A DNA stretch of 64,000 nt. Origin: an uncultured Treponema sp. (lineage in GTDB: Bacteria; Spirochaetota; Spirochaetia; Treponematales; Treponemataceae). The stretch's first letter is position 1. Each line of letters begins with the position of its first letter. The stretch covers positions 433,051 to 497,050 of the forward strand of contig CAMVDX010000001.1 in NCBI GenBank assembly GCA_947166355.1. The letters are read 5' to 3'. Shown here piece after piece: positions 36,424 to 43,554 of the stretch. Under the pieces are notes generated by a model. The model ran no database searches and was not told the DNA's origin. It worked only from the letters and a program-made list of their open reading frames with translations. The position numbers and the translations under genes were made by a program.

Positions 36424-37029
36424 ATGAAGAAGATTTCTAAAGGGCTTATAGCTCTTATTATTGTGATTGTGTGTGTGCTTGGAATTTTTTCTTTTTACAA
36501 GAACACTTATAATTCTATGGTTTCGCTGGAAGAGGATGTTTCGGCCAGCTGGGCTGAGGTGCAGAATCAATATCAGCGACGTCTGGATTTGATTCCGAAT
36601 CTTGTTTCTACTGTAAAAGGTTATGCTAAGCACGAAAGCGATGTTTTTACTCAGGTTTCTGAGGCTCGTTCTAAGGCTGGTGGACAAATAAATATCAGCG
36701 ATGAGGTTTTGAATGACCCGGAGGCTTTTGCACGCTATCAGCAGATTCAGGATAATCTTGGTGCAAGCTTACAGAGACTTTTGATGGTTACGGAGCAGTA
36801 TCCGGAGCTTAAGGCTGATCAGAACTTCCTCGCTTTGCAGGATCAGCTTGAAGGAACTGAAAACCGTATTACTGTGGCTCGAAACCGCTTTAATGATACA
36901 GCTAAGTCATATAATAAGAAAATCCGCCAGTTCCCGGCAAATATTATTGCGAATATGAGCGGCTTTGAGAAAAAGGCTTATTTCAGTGCAAGTGCTGAGG
37001 CTCAGAGCGCTCCGAAAGTTGAGTTTTAA
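36424..37029 (+). CDS. lemA: LemA family protein
   Basis: Membrane-anchored helical protein of 201 aa. ATG 36424 follows GGAGGATTTTG. One N-terminal transmembrane helix (residues about 7-25, LIALIIVIVCVLGIFSFY) precedes the family core YNSMVSLEEDVSASWAEVQN, QYQRRLDLIPNLVSTVKGYA and ITVARNRFNDTAKSYN. LemA proteins commonly sit next to TPM-domain (YgcG) proteins, exactly as here: two follow in the same direction. The three probably form an envelope-associated unit of poorly known function. Confidence 0.93.
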   Translation: MKKISKGLIALIIVIVCVLGIFSFYKNTYNSMVSLEEDVSASWAEVQNQYQRRLDLIPNLVSTVKGYAKHESDVFTQVSEARSKAGGQINISDEVLNDPEAFARYQQIQDNLGASLQRLLMVTEQYPELKADQNFLALQDQLEGTENRITVARNRFNDTAKSYNKKIRQFPANIIANMSGFEKKAYFSASAEAQSAPKVEF

Positions 37030-37118
37030 TAGATTGCATTGTGCTTCGTGCTCGTAATGACGTTGGCGTTTGGTGAATGATGTCATTGCGAGTAGCGGAG
37101 ACAAGGACGCAATCTATA
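37030..37118. repeat. R1 repeats between lemA and the first TPM gene
   Basis: AGATTGCATTGTGCTTCGTG...CTCGTAATGACG and TGTCATTGCGAGTAGCGG...GACGCAATC, two facing degenerate R1 units inside an otherwise operon-like cluster. Confidence 0.65.
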
Positions 37119-37128
37119 GAGAGGAATT

Positions 37129-37833
37129 ATGAAATATAAGACTTTAATAAAAAAACTGCGGCTTGGGGATGCGGATTTTAAGGCTATAAAAGATACGGTA
37201 GCGTCGGCAGAGGCTAAGACTACCGGTGAAATTGCCGTAGCAGTTACTGCGGAAAGTGGTCGTTATTGCTTTTGGGAGCTGCTTGCGGCTGATTTCTTTG
37301 GTGTACTCGTGCTTATCTGTATGCTTCCGTTTGCAGATAAGATTTTGGCTTTGTATCACAGACTTTACTGGCAGAATGAACCGGAATGGATTTTGCCGTT
37401 GTTTTTTATTATCAGCTGCCTTGCGTCTGTGGTGATTGCTTTTTATGCTGCAAATATTCCGGCTGTTGACAGGCTTGTAATTCCGCGTTCTGTACGGAGA
37501 ACTTGTGTTACTAACCGTGCTTTCCGTTACTTTGCAGAAAGCGGTGTTTACGATACGGCTGAGCATTCCGGTATTCTGATTTTTGTTTCTTATATGGAAC
37601 GACAGGTTCGTATTGTTGCCGATTCTGGAATTTCAAAACATATTTCTCAGGATTTGTGGAATCTTATTGCTGATGAGCTGGCGGAGAATCTGCGTAAGGG
37701 AGAGTCTGCAAAGGCATTTACCACTGCGATTGAAAAATGCGGCGAACTGCTTGCAGAAAACTTTCCGCCTCACGAGGAAAATCCGAATGAGATTTCTGAC
37801 GGGCTTGTGATTCTGGAGGATGCGGAATGGTAA
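37129..37833 (+). CDS. TPM-domain membrane protein
   Basis: A 234-aa protein related to YgcG/TPM (Psb32-like) domains. GAGAGGAATT precedes ATG 37129. The N-terminal segment KDTVASAEAKTTGEIAVAVT matches the start of a TPM domain; two membrane helices follow (about 45-68 and 84-107); the second half of the domain continues from about 125 (TNRAFRYFAESGVYDTAEHS, GILIFVSYMERQVRIVADSG). So the transmembrane pair is inserted in the TPM fold, as in many DUF2207/TPM proteins. The stop overlaps the start of the next gene, indicating coupling. Confidence 0.85.
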   Translation: MKYKTLIKKLRLGDADFKAIKDTVASAEAKTTGEIAVAVTAESGRYCFWELLAADFFGVLVLICMLPFADKILALYHRLYWQNEPEWILPLFFIISCLASVVIAFYAANIPAVDRLVIPRSVRRTCVTNRAFRYFAESGVYDTAEHSGILIFVSYMERQVRIVADSGISKHISQDLWNLIADELAENLRKGESAKAFTTAIEKCGELLAENFPPHEENPNEISDGLVILEDAEW

Positions 37834-38639
37834 AAAAGATTTTTCGAGTTCTTAATACTCGCCGGGTTGCAGGCATTTTTGCCGTGTTCTTTTTAATTTT
37901 ATATCCGGCTTTTGCGGCAACAGTTCCTGCCCTCAAAGGCCGCGTTAATGATTATGCGAAAATTATTCGTGACAATGATGAACGCGAAATTGAAGAGTAT
38001 CTTGAGGGTCTTGAGCAGGCAAGCGGAATCCAGATTGCGGTTCTGACAGTGCCTTCCCTTGATGGAGATGATATTTCTTCCTTTGGAATTAAGGTTGCAG
38101 ATAAATGGCAGCTTGGTGATAAGGAAAAAGATAACGGCGCAATTTTGATTGTAGCCTATGCCGAGCATGATTTGCGTATTGAAGTAGGGGATGGCCTTGA
38201 AGGTTCTCTCACTGATGCAAAATGTGGTTTAATTCTTCGTAATGTGATTGTTCCTGAATTCCGCGATGGAAATTACTCTGACGGAATTTTGAAGGGAGTA
38301 AAGAATATGGGGGCAATTGCTAGTGGTGATGAAAGTGCTGTTTCGCAAAGTGTGCGTGAGGGAGAGAGTGATTCTGATGGCGAAGAATATATTCCTCTTT
38401 TTATACTTATCGTCTGGCTGTTAAGTGCTCTCTTCTGCATTATTAAGGGGGCAATACGTGGTCGCGGAAAAAAACGCGGAAGATATTTCTATAACGGAAA
38501 TAACTTAGTTTGGATTGCCGTTGATGCGGCTATGCGTAATATTATGAATTCGAGCGGTTCTGGAGGTTCTGGTCATCATTCGAGTTTTTCTGGTGGTGGC
38601 GGTCACTTTAGTGGAGGTGGCGCTTCGGCACACTGGTAG
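37827..38639 (+). CDS. TPM-domain protein with Gly/Ser-rich tail (YgcG-like)
   Basis: A 270-aa exported membrane protein. Signal or anchor at residues 8-30 ends in FAATVPALKGRVNDYA; the TPM domain runs from about 32 to 165 (SGIQIAVLTVPSLDGDDISS; FGIKVADKWQLGDKEKDNGA; EVGDGLEGSLTDAKCGLI). A second transmembrane helix lies at about 190-208, and the tail is GHHSSFSGGGGHFSGGGASA then HW, the classic YgcG C-terminus. The start overlaps the previous gene by 7 nt. Together with lemA and the preceding gene it forms a conserved trio. Confidence 0.92.
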   Translation: MVKKIFRVLNTRRVAGIFAVFFLILYPAFAATVPALKGRVNDYAKIIRDNDEREIEEYLEGLEQASGIQIAVLTVPSLDGDDISSFGIKVADKWQLGDKEKDNGAILIVAYAEHDLRIEVGDGLEGSLTDAKCGLILRNVIVPEFRDGNYSDGILKGVKNMGAIASGDESAVSQSVREGESDSDGEEYIPLFILIVWLLSALFCIIKGAIRGRGKKRGRYFYNGNNLVWIAVDAAMRNIMNSSGSGGSGHHSSFSGGGGHFSGGGASAHW

Positions 38640-38647
38640 ACTTCACT

Positions 38648-38740
38648 GGTGGTTGAGTAGGCGAAGCCGTATCGAAACCACATTTTCAGCGGTCTGCGGT
38701 GGTTTCGATACACGTCTCGATGCGACTACTCAACCACCGT
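38648..38740. repeat. REP-like element pair B
   Basis: GGTGGTTGAGTAGGCGAAG... ATCGAAACCAC, then GGTGGTTTCGATACACG... CTACTCAACCACC. Two facing units between convergent genes; could form hairpins that end transcription from both sides. Confidence 0.75.
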
Positions 38741-38742
38741 GT

Positions 38743-39321
38743 TTAGCGACGTTTGCTTACTGCAATGCGGTCGCCGACTTCATAAAAAGTAGTATTAAAC
38801 TCTTGATTAGTCCGGAGGTACTCAGCGTACTTCTGGATTTTTTTTACGAGTTTTTTTGTACTGTAATTGTGGGTAAGGGAAAGATCATCTACCATGCCGT
38901 GAAAGGAAAGATTATCGCTGATGATGACTCCTTCCGGGGCGAGATTTGCTTTATATTTTTCAAAAAACTTAATGTACTGGGCTTTTGCGGCGTCTATAAA
39001 TATGAGGTCGAAGAAACCGTCAAGTGGGCAGGTTAGGGCGTCTGCGTGGATTGCGGTAATGCGGTCAGAAAGTTCTGCTGCCTTAAAGTTTTCTACGGCT
39101 TTTAAGTGGCGGTCTATATCAAGCTCAATTGTGGTTACCTTGATATCGGGTGCGAGGCTTGCAAATCTTATTGAAGAATAGCCGATGGCAGTTCCTATTT
39201 CGAGAATGTTTTTACAGTTGTGTTCTTTGATGTAATCGCAGATAAAGTCACAGCCTTCATCCTGTATGATTGGGACTGCTTCGCGGCTTGCGTATGCTTT
39301 TATTGAAAGTAAGTTGTCCAT
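38743..39321 (-). CDS. SAM-dependent O-methyltransferase (TrmR/caffeoyl-CoA OMT-like)
   Basis: A 192-aa class I methyltransferase of the O-methyltransferase family 3 type. The SAM-binding motif is NILEIGTAIGYSSIRFASLA (about residues 38-57), then TTIELDIDRHLKAVENFKAA and the post-motif FFDLIFIDAAKAQYIKFFEK. Bacterial members next to housekeeping genes include TrmR, which methylates 5-hydroxyuridine in tRNA; small-molecule OMTs are equally possible. It lies downstream of tyrA in the same direction and may share its transcript. AAGGCG precedes the ATG. Confidence 0.87.
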   Translation of the reverse strand: MDNLLSIKAYASREAVPIIQDEGCDFICDYIKEHNCKNILEIGTAIGYSSIRFASLAPDIKVTTIELDIDRHLKAVENFKAAELSDRITAIHADALTCPLDGFFDLIFIDAAKAQYIKFFEKYKANLAPEGVIISDNLSFHGMVDDLSLTHNYSTKKLVKKIQKYAEYLRTNQEFNTTFYEVGDRIAVSKRR

Positions 39322-39362
39322 AATCGCCTTGTTGTGTCATGCGGAACTTGATTCAGCATCTG

Positions 39363-39395
39363 TATATAGACCCTGAAACGAGTTCAGGGTGACAT
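39363..39395. repeat. R4 palindrome
   Basis: GACCCTGAAACGAGTTCAGG followed by GTGACATT between the O-methyltransferase and tyrA genes. Confidence 0.65.
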
Positions 39396-40321
39396 TAATT
39401 CTTTTGCATCTGGATTCGCTTTTCGCGAACGTCTGCTAAGAGAGATTTTAGCCCATCTGCGTCCTGAGTTTCAATAAGTTTTTTTAGCCTGTCGAGCTGA
39501 CTTGCAAAGTTATCTATGTGCGCTACGAGCTTTTCGCGGTTTGCAAGAAAGAGCTCTGTCCATAAAGGCGCGTTAATCATTGCAATTCTTGTGAGGTCTT
39601 CAAATGAGCCGCCGCCAAAGCTTGTGATTTCCGGGTCGCCGGCGCTTTCTACCATTGCGCTTGCTACAACGTGGCATAGCTGAGAAGTGAAGCCAATCTT
39701 GTTGTCATGAGTATCTGCATCAACTTCAGTAATGCGGGTAAAGCCCATACCGCGAATGATTTTGCGGAACTTTTCTACGGCTGTTTCGTTCTCGTAACCA
39801 CCTTTTGGCTTAATCAGAATGTAATTATGATTCAAAAAGTATTCACCGCGGGATGCAGCAAAGCCTTCTTTTTCGCCGCCTGCCATAGGGTGGCCTAAAA
39901 TCAGATGTGCATTAGCCGGCCGGATTTCGTCATTGTCTAAAGCTGCTGCAAGGTCGTGCTTTACACCACTGATGTCGGTGATGATTGCGCCGTCCTTAAA
40001 ATCAGTTTTGTGCTGCTTGAAAAACTCCAGAGTTGCGGCCGGGTAGAGGCAGACAAAAAGCATGTCAGCCTGGGCTAACAGCTCCTTTGTTTCGTCTGGA
40101 GTAAAAGCCCGGTCGATGATTCCCGAGTCGAGGGCGGCAGAAAGCGACTCTTTGTTTTTGTCGAGGGCAAAGATTTTGCCGTCCGGGTCAGAGAAGGCAT
40201 TGGTTGCCTCCTGTGAGCCGAGGCTGCCGCCCTGCACGTCTGAGCTTTTGATTATGTTTGAGCGGATTGCCTTTGCAACAGAACCGCCCATAATTCCAAG
40301 TCCTACGATTCCGAATGTCAT
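39395..40321 (-). CDS. tyrA: Prephenate dehydrogenase
   Basis: Oxidatively decarboxylates prephenate to 4-hydroxyphenylpyruvate, the committed step to tyrosine. 308 aa. The N-terminal dinucleotide fold starts MTFGIVGLGIMGGSVAKAIR; catalytic-region motifs include LILGHPMAGGEKEGFAASRG and NKIGFTSQLCHVVASAMV. There is no ACT domain or chorismate mutase fusion. It lies directly downstream of DAHP synthase, which carries a tyrosine leader, so the gene pair supplies and commits carbon to tyrosine under the same attenuator (inference). REP-like elements lie between the two genes. Confidence 0.93.
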   Translation of the reverse strand: MTFGIVGLGIMGGSVAKAIRSNIIKSSDVQGGSLGSQEATNAFSDPDGKIFALDKNKESLSAALDSGIIDRAFTPDETKELLAQADMLFVCLYPAATLEFFKQHKTDFKDGAIITDISGVKHDLAAALDNDEIRPANAHLILGHPMAGGEKEGFAASRGEYFLNHNYILIKPKGGYENETAVEKFRKIIRGMGFTRITEVDADTHDNKIGFTSQLCHVVASAMVESAGDPEITSFGGGSFEDLTRIAMINAPLWTELFLANREKLVAHIDNFASQLDRLKKLIETQDADGLKSLLADVREKRIQMQKN

Positions 40322-40353
40322 ATTTATTTATCCTGATTAAGCGATTTTTTGAT

Positions 40354-40442
40354 GGTGGTTTCGATACGATAGGTGCTTTAGCACCGTACTACTCCAACCA
40401 CCGTGGTGGTCGAGTGCCGCGATAGCGGTGTATCGAGACCAC
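40354..40442. repeat. REP-like element pair C
   Basis: First unit GGTGGTTTCGATACGATAGG... CCAACCACC (40354-40404), second GGTGGTCGAGTGCCGCG... TATCGAGACCAC (40405-40442). In the second unit the usual T-A pair of the outer stem (GGTGGTT/AACCAC) is C-G (GGTGGTC/GACCAC), a compensatory change. It lies inside the DAHP synthase-tyrA interval. Confidence 0.8.
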
Positions 40443-40444
40443 AT

Positions 40445-41455
40445 TTACATAGTTCTGTTATTAATTGTTGCAATCTTTGGTAATACCTTCATAAGAGAAG
40501 CAAACTCAGTCGGGTGGAGTGACTGTTCACCGTCGCAGAGAGCCTTCTCTGGATTATTGTGAACTTCGATAATCAAGCCGTCTGTGTTGCAGGCAACTGC
40601 TGCTTTAGCGAGTTCCGGTACCATCCAGCGCTGTCCACAGGCATGGCTTGGGTCTATGATGATTGGAAGATGGCTTACTTTGTGAAGGTATGGAACAATG
40701 CTTACGTCCAGACAGTTTCTTGTGTAGTTATCAAAAGTGCGCACTCCGCGTTCACAAAGAATTACGTCTTCGTTTCCGCTTGCCATAATGTATTCTGCAG
40801 ACATCAAAAGCTCTTTTACAGTTGCGGCCATACCGCGCTTCAAAAGAATAGGCTTTCCAACTTTTCCCATTTCCTTAAGAAGGTCAAAGTTCTGCATATT
40901 GCGCGCTCCAATCTGGATTACATCAACATCATCAAAATATTTAAGCTGGCGGATATCCATAAGTTCAGTTACGATAGGAAGTCCTGTTTCTTTTTTTGCA
41001 GCAACGAGGAACTGAAGTCCTTTTTCACCAAGGCCCTGAAAGCTGTATGGAGAAGTACGTGGCTTGAAAGCGCCGCCGCGGAGAAGTTTTGCTCCAGCCG
41101 CCTTTACATCGCGTGCAATTGAAACAACCTGTTCTTCAGTTTCAACAGAACATGGTCCCGCAATTACAGGAATTTCGCCGTTACCAAAGCTTGTATTTCC
41201 AACTTTAATAACCGAGTTCTCCGGATGGAAGGTGCGGCTTGCCATTTTATATGGAGCAGATACTCGCTGAACTGTATCAACAAAAGGATTTGCGCTTACC
41301 ATTTCGGTGTCGAGCGAACTTGTGTCTCCGAGGAGTCCGAGAATTGTAAGGTTTTCACCCTTTGATACATGAACTCCAAAGCCTTTCTGCTTCCATGAGT
41401 CGATGAAATCATTCATCTGCTGTTCTGTGGTTCCGTGTTTTAATGTAATAATCAT
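40445..41455 (-). CDS. aroF: 3-deoxy-7-phosphoheptulonate synthase (DAHP synthase, type I-beta with regulatory N-domain)
   Basis: Condenses phosphoenolpyruvate and erythrose 4-phosphate, the first step of aromatic amino-acid synthesis. 336 aa. Residues 1-70 form a ferredoxin/ACT-like regulatory domain as in the Thermotoga enzyme, where it mediates Tyr/Phe feedback. The barrel carries PVIAGPCSVETEEQ (GPCS at 100-103), LLRGGAFKPRTSPYSFQGLG and IIDPSHACGQRW. ATG 41455 has an AAGGAGATTATATA leader. Upstream lie a tyrosine-rich leader peptide, an antiterminator segment and a terminator, so expression appears controlled by tyrosyl-tRNA supply. Confidence 0.95.
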   Translation of the reverse strand: MIITLKHGTTEQQMNDFIDSWKQKGFGVHVSKGENLTILGLLGDTSSLDTEMVSANPFVDTVQRVSAPYKMASRTFHPENSVIKVGNTSFGNGEIPVIAGPCSVETEEQVVSIARDVKAAGAKLLRGGAFKPRTSPYSFQGLGEKGLQFLVAAKKETGLPIVTELMDIRQLKYFDDVDVIQIGARNMQNFDLLKEMGKVGKPILLKRGMAATVKELLMSAEYIMASGNEDVILCERGVRTFDNYTRNCLDVSIVPYLHKVSHLPIIIDPSHACGQRWMVPELAKAAVACNTDGLIIEVHNNPEKALCDGEQSLHPTEFASLMKVLPKIATINNRTM

Positions 41456-41590
41456 TTATATAATCTCCTTATAATAACCAAAATAGTCGGCAAGCACTGC
41501 TTGCCTCTGAACCTTTCTTTCGATGAACCTAAAATGACCCGCTGTCGCAGCCCATTTTTTAACGGTTCTTCGATTGTAGGTGTGCACAGC

Positions 41591-41622
41591 AAAAAAAAAG
41601 GAACTCTGTTGCAGAGTTCCTT
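41591..41622 (-). terminator. Attenuator terminator of the DAHP synthase-tyrA transcript
   Basis: In the transcript: AAGGAACTCTG, loop CAA, CAGAGTTCCTT, then a T-run (nine Ts in all). A perfect 11-bp stem with a 3-nt loop, about 135 nt upstream of the DAHP synthase start. Its 5' arm plus loop can alternatively pair with the leader-peptide segment at 41664-41674. Confidence 0.88.
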
Positions 41623-41652
41623 GTAAATTACCGTTTAGTAACACATTAGCAT

Positions 41653-41724
41653 TTATTTTGCCAGAACTCTGCAAGCGTTGTGAGAATACCAGTAATAATA
41701 ATATGCATAATATGTGTGTTTCAT
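41653..41724 (-). CDS. Tyrosine-rich leader peptide (attenuator)
   Basis: A 23-residue open frame beginning MKHT, then YYAYYYYWY (residues 5-13, seven Tyr codons and one Trp), then SHNACRVLAK and stop TAA. It lies immediately downstream of a promoter and upstream of a terminator, in the layout of enteric PheL/TrpL leaders. A ribosome waiting for Tyr-tRNA at codons 5-11 would leave codons 17-21 free to form the antiterminator; one that reaches the stop codon would cover them and let the terminator form. There is no Shine-Dalgarno; the ATG is only about 2-3 nt from the predicted transcript start. Too short for normal gene calling. Confidence 0.85.
   Translation of the reverse strand: MKHTYYAYYYYWYSHNACRVLAK
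41664..41674 (-). promoter_or_regulatory. Antiterminator segment within the leader coding region
   Basis: The transcript reads TTGCAGAGTTC across leader codons 17-21, a perfect 11-nt complement of GAACTCTGCAA formed by the terminator 5' arm and loop. The alternative pairing makes this a complete two-state switch. Confidence 0.82.
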
Positions 41725-41733
41725 ATAACTAAC

Positions 41734-41762
41734 AATTTAATGATAATAAAAAAGAGTGTCAA
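41734..41762 (-). promoter_or_regulatory. Promoter of the tyrosine leader-DAHP synthase transcript
   Basis: TTGACA (41757-41762), 17-bp spacer, TAAATT (41734-41739) on the minus strand. The expected start near 41727 is 2-3 nt before the leader ATG at 41724. Confidence 0.65.
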
Positions 41763-41794
41763 GTAGTGTTATTGTAAATAGAAACATTTTTTTT

Positions 41795-41915
41795 GTCATT
41801 ACGAGCCGGAGGCGAAGCAATCCATTTATATAGATTGCCACGTCGTATTTTGGGCTCCTCGCAATGACAGACTTCGCAAAACGTCATTGCGAGCGAAGCA
41901 AAGCAATCTATAATG
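41795..41915. repeat. R1 repeats between metY and the tyrosine operon
   Basis: Three R1 units (GTCATTACGAGCCGGAGGCG; GATTGCCACGTCGTATTTTG; CGTCATTGCGAGCGAAGC) fill the interval between the metY stop and the tyrosine-leader promoter. Confidence 0.75.
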
Positions 41916-41920
41916 ACAGA

Positions 41921-43201
41921 TTACTTTGCAGCAGCAAATCCTGCTTCCAAATCAGCAATAATATCATCAATATGTTCAGTACCAATGCTGAGTCGGATAG
42001 TACTCTGAGAAATTCCCTGATCTGCAAGTTCTTCGTCATTAAGCTGACTGTGAGTTGTTGTAGCCGGATGAATTACAAGAGATTTTACATCTGCAACATT
42101 TGCAAGCAGACTGAAAATCTTAAGGTTATCAATAAACTTCCAGGCTGCATCTTTTCCGCCTTTTATCTCGAAGGTGAAAATCGAAGCACCGCCATTTGGG
42201 AAGTATTTCTGATAAAGTGCATGATCCGGATGTTCAGGCAGAGAAGGGTGATTTACCTTTGTTACCTGTGGATGATTTTTAAGGAACTCAACAACCTTCT
42301 TTGTGTTTTCTGCATGGCGCTCAAGACGGAGAGAAAGAGTTTCAATTCCCTGAAGAAGAAGGAATGCGTTGAAAGGACTGATTGAAGCGCCTGTATCGCG
42401 CAAAAGAATTGCGCGGATAAATGTAACAAATGCTGCTGGACCAACGGCATCTGCAAAGCTGACTCCATGATAGCTTGGATTAGGAGCAGCGATGTTAGGA
42501 TATTTTCCGCTCTTCTTCCAGTCAAACTTTCCGCTTTCTACAATAATTCCACCAAGAGTTGTTCCGTGTCCTCCAAGGAATTTTGTTGCAGAGTGAACTA
42601 CAATATCAGCTCCGTGCTCGAACGGACGAATAAGATATGGAGTTCCGAATGTATTATCTACAACAACAGGAAGTCCGTGCTTGTGCGCAATTTCTGCAAT
42701 TGCGTCGAGATCTGGAATATCTGAGTTAGGATTGCCTAATGTTTCAAGATAAATGGCACGTGTGTCTTCTTTGATTGCACCTTCAACTTCTGCAAGGTCA
42801 TGAGCATTTACAAAAGTTGTTTTAATTCCATACTGTGGAAGTGTGTGAGCGAGCAGATTGTAGCTTCCACCATAAATTGTTTTCTGTGCAACAATATGTC
42901 CGCCGTTCGCAGCAAGTGCCTGAATTGTATAGCTGATTGCTGCGGCACCAGAAGCAACTGCAAGTGCTGCAGAACCGCCTTCGAGAGCGGCAACTCGTTT
43001 TTCCAGAACATCCTGAGTTGAGTTTGTAAGACGGCCGTAAATATTTCCTGCATCTGCAAGACCAAAACGGTCTGCGGCATGCTTTGAATTGTGGAATACA
43101 TAAGAAGTTGTCTGGTAGATTGGAACTGCGCGTGAATCTGTAGCTGGGTCTGCAGTCTCCTGTCCAACGTGTAATTGTAAAGTTTCAAATTTATATGACA
43201 T
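41921..43201 (-). CDS. metY: O-acetylhomoserine sulfhydrylase (PLP enzyme)
   Basis: Cys/Met-metabolism PLP enzyme of 426 aa that makes homocysteine (or methionine) from O-acetylhomoserine and sulfide or thiol. The family start is FETLQLHVGQETADPATDSR; the PLP lysine is in VVHSATKFLGGHGTTLGG; the long C-terminal half with QGIETLSLRLERHAENTKKV and the ending STIRLSIGTEHIDDIIADLE are typical of the 420-430-residue MetY subgroup rather than the shorter MetB/MetC. Ribosome site CAGGAGAAAAAATT. Upstream lie a Cys-containing small ORF and two operators, consistent with control by cysteine or sulfur status. Confidence 0.93.
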   Translation of the reverse strand: MSYKFETLQLHVGQETADPATDSRAVPIYQTTSYVFHNSKHAADRFGLADAGNIYGRLTNSTQDVLEKRVAALEGGSAALAVASGAAAISYTIQALAANGGHIVAQKTIYGGSYNLLAHTLPQYGIKTTFVNAHDLAEVEGAIKEDTRAIYLETLGNPNSDIPDLDAIAEIAHKHGLPVVVDNTFGTPYLIRPFEHGADIVVHSATKFLGGHGTTLGGIIVESGKFDWKKSGKYPNIAAPNPSYHGVSFADAVGPAAFVTFIRAILLRDTGASISPFNAFLLLQGIETLSLRLERHAENTKKVVEFLKNHPQVTKVNHPSLPEHPDHALYQKYFPNGGASIFTFEIKGGKDAAWKFIDNLKIFSLLANVADVKSLVIHPATTTHSQLNDEELADQGISQSTIRLSIGTEHIDDIIADLEAGFAAAK

Positions 43202-43224
43202 AATTTTTTCTCCTGATTTAATTT

Positions 43225-43312
43225 TATTTAGAAGGGGGAAGTCTCCCCCTGCGCCCGCACGTTGTTGCGGGCTACCCTCTCTCCTAGGGAGACGTTTCTC
43301 CCTAAAACCCTC
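43225..43312. repeat. R7 repeat (CTCCTAGGGAG hairpins) in the metY leader
   Basis: GGGGGAAGTCTCCCCCTG, GCCCGCACGTTGTTGCGGGC and CTCTCTCCTAGGGAGACG form successive hairpins between the small ORF and metY. A related segment with the same CCTAGGAGAGGG and GGGGAGACTTCCCC parts occurs at 61680-61815, so this is a dispersed element rather than a metY-specific riboswitch. Confidence 0.6.
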
Positions 43313-43314
43313 TC

Positions 43315-43395
43315 TTAATTATTTTCCTTACAACAGAGGCACATGACTCCGTTACGGAAATTTTCTCGAACCAGTTTTTCAAAATATATCTTCAT
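43315..43395 (-). CDS. Upstream ORF with CLCC motif before metY
   Basis: A 26-residue open frame starting MKIYFEKLVRENFRNG and ending in CLCCKENN, with an excellent GGAGG site 5 nt before its ATG (43395). Cys codons at 19, 21 and 22 close to the stop, and the position between the metY promoter and metY, suggest a leader that senses cysteinyl-tRNA or free cysteine; no rho-independent terminator follows, so any effect would be translational or Rho-dependent. It could instead be a small functional protein. It overlaps no other coding region. Confidence 0.6.
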   Translation of the reverse strand: MKIYFEKLVRENFRNGVMCLCCKENN

Positions 43396-43417
43396 CCCTG
43401 CCTCCATTAATGTATAT

Positions 43418-43436
43418 ACCTAGTGTTTAAGTAGGT
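43418..43436. promoter_or_regulatory. Operator 2 of metY (ACCTA-N9-TAGGT)
   Basis: On the minus strand, ACCTACTTAAACACTAGGT, 19 bp, just downstream of the predicted transcript start. It matches operator 1 at both half-sites and in the flanking AC. Confidence 0.6.
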
Positions 43437-43446
43437 TTCTGTATTA

Positions 43447-43475
43447 TTTATATATCTAAATACCTAGTAAGTCAA
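43447..43475 (-). promoter_or_regulatory. metY promoter
   Basis: TTGACT (43470-43475), 17-bp spacer, TATAAA (43447-43452) on the minus strand. The predicted start near 43440 gives about 45 nt of leader before the small ORF. Operator 1 covers the -35 box. Confidence 0.7.
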
Positions 43476-43480
43476 TAGGT
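43462..43480. promoter_or_regulatory. Operator 1 of metY (ACCTA-N9-TAGGT)
   Basis: On the minus strand, ACCTATTGACTTACTAGGT, overlapping the -35 hexamer. Its start is 44 bp from that of operator 2, about four helical turns. The size and symmetry suit a dimeric repressor such as the Rrf2 family (CymR/IscR type), which is an inference. Confidence 0.6.
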
Positions 43481-43528
43481 ATAATGAAAATTTATTATTT
43501 TTTTTTTGATAAACAAATAATTCAAATA

Positions 43529-43537
43529 TGCTATAAT
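43529..43537 (+). promoter_or_regulatory. Extended -10 promoter of the PPOX-family gene
   Basis: TGCTATAAT, a consensus extended -10, ten bases before a GGAGAGGTG ribosome site and ATG 43555. No clear -35 box, as expected for extended -10 promoters. Confidence 0.55.
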
Positions 43538-43554
43538 AGGGGAGAGGTGAAAAA

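Noticed and set aside
41644..41706. Alternative leader frame MHIIITGILTTLAEFWQNKC in the tyrosine leader
   Set aside because: Starts at an internal ATG in another frame; it lacks repeated regulatory codons, while the chosen frame has seven Tyr codons and begins right at the promoter.
43202..43312. SAM or other riboswitch upstream of metY
   Set aside because: The structured region shares its blocks with an unrelated locus at 61680-61815, so it is a dispersed repeat, and no SAM-aptamer motif is recognisable.
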